This document shows, in pieces, positions 7,628 through 10,439 of a stretch of 10,439 nt of DNA. Each line of letters opens with the position of its first letter. Positions within the stretch are counted from its first letter, which is position 1. The DNA is taken from assembly GCA_029288195.1 (NCBI GenBank), contig JARFPR010000138.1, positions 1 to 10,439 of the forward strand, written 5' to 3'. Under the pieces are notes generated by a model. That model was given only the letters and a program-made list of their open reading frames with translations, did not search any database and was not told the origin of the DNA. The position numbers were made by a program, and so were the translations under genes. The stretch is from Gammaproteobacteria bacterium (GTDB taxonomy: Bacteria > Pseudomonadota > Gammaproteobacteria > GCA-001735895).

Positions 7628-10222
7628 TCATTGATCATCTAAATAGTGAGCCAAAGACGTTGCCAAATAGCTTACCTGGGGTTCGCTAAGCAATACGGCG
7701 GCGGTCACGGGAATTTGGTTGATAGTAACGCCGCCCTTTATAAGCTTTTGCCAAAGTTGATCGGTCGGTTTGAATAATTGCTCGTTTTCTGCGACAAGAA
7801 CCACTGCCGCACAATGAACGGGTTGTGGGACGTAGTCTTTTTCGATCATTTCCAACAGTGTTTGTGGTTCACGCAGAAACCGGGGAATCAATTTTTCCCT
7901 TTTCAAGTAGTATCGCCATAGCCTATGCAAGGCTAGGCTTTTAGCTCTCTGAATAAATTTAATGTAATAATTTTTGAAAACATTGCGCCAGTGTATTTTT
8001 CCCCCGTGAACCGCACGATGCCACAGCTTACCCAAGCGCAATCTCATTGAGGATTTAGGGAGCCCAACTGGGCATTTAGTATCGATCAGAGCCAGCAATG
8101 ACACGCTTTCACCAACTTGCTGCAGTTGTCGGGCCATTTCCATCGCGACAAGACCACCGTAGCAATATCCGCCAAGCTGATATGGGCCCTTATTCTGCAC
8201 TATTCGTATCTCGGAGATATACTGATTGGCCATTTCCGACATGGTGGTGGGTGGTTGAATTTGCTTGTCAAGCCCCTCTAGTTGCAGGGCATAGAAGGGC
8301 TGCTCCGAACTGAGATGCATCGAGAGACTACGCAGATTGCCCACTTGGCCCCTATGCCCATGCACACAGAAAAATGGTTTTCGGGAGCCGTTCGATCTTA
8401 GTGGTACTAGATTAGTAGCTGATTCATGCTGATCAATAGCCCTGGCCATTTTCTTGACGGTACTGGCATGGGCTAATAAAGCTAGAGGAGGCGATGTCCC
8501 CAGTATTTTTTCCAATTGCAGAGACACCGAAATTGCATCAAGCGAGTCTCCGCCGAGCAGGTAGAAATCATCGTTTCTCCCGACCTGGGGATACCCGAGC
8601 ACGGAAGCGTAAACTTCGGCCACGCGATGTTCCGTTTCTGTGCAGGGCGATGTATATGGAGGACGGGACACATGCTGCAGCTCGGGCAAATCCCGGCGAG
8701 AAATTTTACCATTGGAATCTACAGGTAGTGTATCGAGTTGGATGAAGACAGTGGGTATTATTGCTTCATCAACTCCAGCCTTCACGAGTTTTTTTCGTAA
8801 CGCTGAAGCAGATAACGCAGCCCCTTCACGGGCCACAATATAGGCAACCACCCGAACGGTACCTTGACTGTCCGTGCGAACATCCACCAATGACTGCTCG
8901 ACTAATTCATCTGAATTAAGCTCCCGTTCGATTGTTTCGATATCGATCCATTCGCCGTGAAACCTAGCGCGTAAATCCTTACGACCGAGGAATTCCAGTT
9001 CTCCCTCGGGATTTAAGCGACCGAGATCGCCACTGAGATATGTCCGTTCGCCGGGCTGTTCTGGATTTGGTATGAAGCGTGCTTTGGTTAGCTCCGGCTG
9101 TCGCCAGTAACCGCGAGCCAAATAATGGCTACGAATTGCTATCTCACCGACGTTACCCTGGTCTACTTCTTCACCATTCTCATCAAGTAATAGCGTTTGC
9201 ATGTCCTCGGTAGGGTATCCGATTGGGAACTGCATACCTGCAAGTTTGGTTTTATTATTAGCAAAATATTGTCGAGTAATACCAGTTTCCGTTGCACCCA
9301 AACCATTTACAAGAAGACAGTTATCGTCGAAGTGTGTCTGGAAAAGTGTCAAGTCTTTTTGCGTAGCGCGATCGCCTTCTAAACGAATAATTCGTAGAGA
9401 TTTGAAATCTTGCCCTTGGTTTAAAAGCCGCTGGAATATTGTCGGCACCGAATGATAGATCGTAATGCCTTCGGAGTTAATGCACTGAGCCAAACCTTCA
9501 ATACCCACCCTGCGGAGGTCGATTGGGAACAGTGCAGCACCGTTTAGTAGTGAACAGAAGATATTCGAAACGGCCCCGCTAAAGCCGCTAGATTGCAATA
9601 GCGTGAGACGATCATCACTGGTGATTTGCAAGTTGTTGGTATAGCGCATTACATTGTGCAAAATATTGCGATGATCGTCTACGACCCCCTTTGGTTGTCC
9701 TGTCGAACCGGACGTGTAATAGATATAGGCGAGAGTATCTGGGGGAATATGCAATGATGGATTATTCTCGGAAAATTTGTGAACTTCATTTTCGGCTTCA
9801 ATAATTTTCCGATGTCCATTTGCAAGCCTAATGGCCTGTGAGTGGTTTGCTGTGTCGGTAATGATTAACGACGCTTTGGAATCAGTCAAAATGCTCTCAA
9901 GTTCAGATACTGGATTGCCAATATCCAGCGGTACGTAAATACGCCCAGACTTGAGTACACCGAGAATGGCCGCAATCTGGGGTGAGTCCTGCTCGAAAAA
10001 CAGGGCCACGGGATCGTCGGGCGGTATATCGGATTCCAGAATTGCATGGGCAATACGGTTGGCGAGTGAATTCAGTTCTTCATAGGTCAGCGATTTGGTG
10101 CAGGTACCAATTGCTAACTCGGCACCGCGCTTGTGAACTTGCGCTTCAAATCGATCCGGAATGGACTGTTCGATTTCTGACTTTAAAAAAAGTCGCGTGT
10201 CCCGGGTTAAATTCTGACTCAC
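7628..10222 (-). CDS. stand-alone NRPS-like A-T-TE enzyme with unusual active sites
   Basis: Read from GTG 10222 this is an 864-residue single-module enzyme; a GTG at 10234 would add four residues. The adenylation domain spans about 24-515: A3 YYTSGSTGQPKG (168-179), A5 NGLGATE (306-312), A7 YLSGDLGR (395-402), A8 GRKDLRARFHG (414-424), and A10 NGKISRRDLP with catalytic Lys506. The carrier domain (about 525-600) has GGDSL with phosphopantetheine Ser560. The thioesterase (about 610-864) has GYCYGG with Cys687 at the nucleophile position and Asp714 in LALIDT, but Ala841 where alignment expects His. A basic lid-like stretch spans about 725-795. The A4 segment, GFSGAVSNIF, has Ser215 where amino-acid-activating domains have Asp, so a keto, hydroxy or other non-amino acid is the likelier substrate. 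There is no condensation domain. Known A-T-TE enzymes can dimerise keto acids into furanones or quinones. The gene is more AT-rich than the left-hand operon. Confidence 0.9.
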   Translation of the reverse strand: MSQNLTRDTRLFLKSEIEQSIPDRFEAQVHKRGAELAIGTCTKSLTYEELNSLANRIAHAILESDIPPDDPVALFFEQDSPQIAAILGVLKSGRIYVPLDIGNPVSELESILTDSKASLIITDTANHSQAIRLANGHRKIIEAENEVHKFSENNPSLHIPPDTLAYIYYTSGSTGQPKGVVDDHRNILHNVMRYTNNLQITSDDRLTLLQSSGFSGAVSNIFCSLLNGAALFPIDLRRVGIEGLAQCINSEGITIYHSVPTIFQRLLNQGQDFKSLRIIRLEGDRATQKDLTLFQTHFDDNCLLVNGLGATETGITRQYFANNKTKLAGMQFPIGYPTEDMQTLLLDENGEEVDQGNVGEIAIRSHYLARGYWRQPELTKARFIPNPEQPGERTYLSGDLGRLNPEGELEFLGRKDLRARFHGEWIDIETIERELNSDELVEQSLVDVRTDSQGTVRVVAYIVAREGAALSASALRKKLVKAGVDEAIIPTVFIQLDTLPVDSNGKISRRDLPELQHVSRPPYTSPCTETEHRVAEVYASVLGYPQVGRNDDFYLLGGDSLDAISVSLQLEKILGTSPPLALLAHASTVKKMARAIDQHESATNLVPLRSNGSRKPFFCVHGHRGQVGNLRSLSMHLSSEQPFYALQLEGLDKQIQPPTTMSEMANQYISEIRIVQNKGPYQLGGYCYGGLVAMEMARQLQQVGESVSLLALIDTKCPVGLPKSSMRLRLGKLWHRAVHGGKIHWRNVFKNYYIKFIQRAKSLALHRLWRYYLKREKLIPRFLREPQTLLEMIEKDYVPQPVHCAAVVLVAENEQLFKPTDQLWQKLIKGGVTINQIPVTAAVLLSEPQVSYLATSLAHYLDDQ

Positions 10223-10230
10223 AAAAATGC

Positions 10231-10236
10231 TCACCT
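10231..10236 (-). promoter_or_regulatory. ribosome binding site AGGTGA favouring GTG 10222
   Basis: On the minus strand AGGTGA (10236 down to 10231) lies eight bases before GTG 10222. The alternative GTG at 10234 is part of this same motif and has no good site of its own. Both starts leave all domains intact. Confidence 0.5.
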
Positions 10237-10268
10237 AATTACTTGTATTTCCCTACTACCTGGCGCAA

Positions 10269-10298
10269 TTTATATCATGGTAGGGTAGATATAGTGAA
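10269..10298 (-). promoter_or_regulatory. candidate promoter of the NRPS-like gene
   Basis: On the minus strand TTCACT (10298-10293, four of six to TTGACA) and TATAAA (10274-10269, five of six to TATAAT) are 18 bp apart. The leader to GTG 10222 would be about 40 bases. The -10 region sits inside an inverted repeat, CTACC (10256-10260) and GGTAG (10279-10283), with CCCTAC/GTAGGG overlapping at 10251-10256 and 10280-10285. This could be an operator. Confidence 0.4.
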
Positions 10299-10319
10299 AT
10301 TAGCCGAGCGTCTCAAATG

Positions 10320-10360
10320 GGTCGTTAGCCGTCGCTGATGTTTCAAATTTGAGTGTCTGC
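10320..10360 (-). repeat. right copy of imperfect inverted repeat flanking the NRPS-like gene
   Basis: Read on the minus strand from 10360, this copy starts with the 13-base core GCAGACACTCAAA and continues with 17 of 28 matches to the left copy at 7527-7567. It contains the palindrome TCAAATTTGA (10343-10352), and CTCAAAT at 10312-10318 pairs with ATTTGAG at 10347-10353. It lies about 98 bases upstream of the NRPS-like start. Confidence 0.45.
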
Positions 10361-10439
10361 TTTCTCGTGGGTAAACGCTGGCAACACCTCGTGGGGAGGC
10401 CATCTTCGGCCAGTTTCGGACCTTAGTCTAAATGTAAAG

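Noticed and set aside
9982..10338. 118-residue plus-strand open frame overlapping the NRPS-like start
   Set aside because: Most of it is antisense to the conserved adenylation domain, and its tail covers the promoter region. No domain or ribosome site supports it.
10320..10360. Integron attC site
   Set aside because: GTTAGCC at 10324-10330 resembles part of a core site, but the full paired R and L boxes are not present, the third RRRY position fails, and no integrase is seen.
10364..10395. Direct repeat CTCGTGGG (10364-10371 and 10388-10395)
   Set aside because: Eight bases spaced 24 apart is expected often by chance, and no associated element is seen.
10387..10411. Terminator built from CCTC/GAGG and GGCC/GGCC arms
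   Set aside because: The stems are only 4 bp and share bases, and no T run follows on either strand.

Overview
The window looks like a chromosomal segment of a Gram-negative proteobacterium, most likely a marine or environmental gammaproteobacterium. The evidence is a lipobox lipoprotein, a Tat signal peptide, secreted c-type haem motifs, AGGAG-type ribosome sites and moderately GC-rich genes. The assignment is an inference from protein style. No rRNA, tRNA, CRISPR array, transposase or integrase is visible.

Region 1 (about 123-6476, + strand) is a tight four-gene run with gaps of 55, 20 and 12 bases, probably one operon. The first three products are exported: a Sec-secreted protein with one CxxCH haem site, a haem-site lipoprotein carrying a LamG-like (concanavalin A-like) domain, and a Tat-exported protein of uncertain family that may be DUF1501-like. 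The fourth is cytoplasmic: a three-part methyltransferase with an N-terminal zinc ribbon, an N2227/carnosine-N-methyltransferase-like core and a C-terminal PqqD-like domain. The first three genes may build a redox or binding assembly at the cell envelope. How the methyltransferase fits is unknown.

Region 2 (6477-6833) is a 357-base non-coding stretch. It holds an AT-rich hairpin with a perfect TATAAT, a 13-bp palindrome and a strong 9-bp inverted repeat ending 17 bases before the next gene. It leads into a small SAM-dependent methyltransferase of the METTL27/WBSCR27 type (6834-7478, + strand).

Region 3 (7479-10439) is more AT-rich and is dominated by one convergent minus-strand gene, a stand-alone NRPS-like enzyme with adenylation, carrier and thioesterase domains. 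It has no condensation domain, its A4 motif lacks the amino-group-binding Asp, and its thioesterase has Cys in place of the nucleophilic Ser and Ala where the catalytic His should lie. The gene is bracketed by an imperfect inverted repeat of about 41 bp (7527-7567 and 10320-10360) with a 13-bp identical core. The NRPS-like enzyme and the neighbouring methyltransferase could form a minimal small-molecule pathway, but nothing in the sequence proves they work together.
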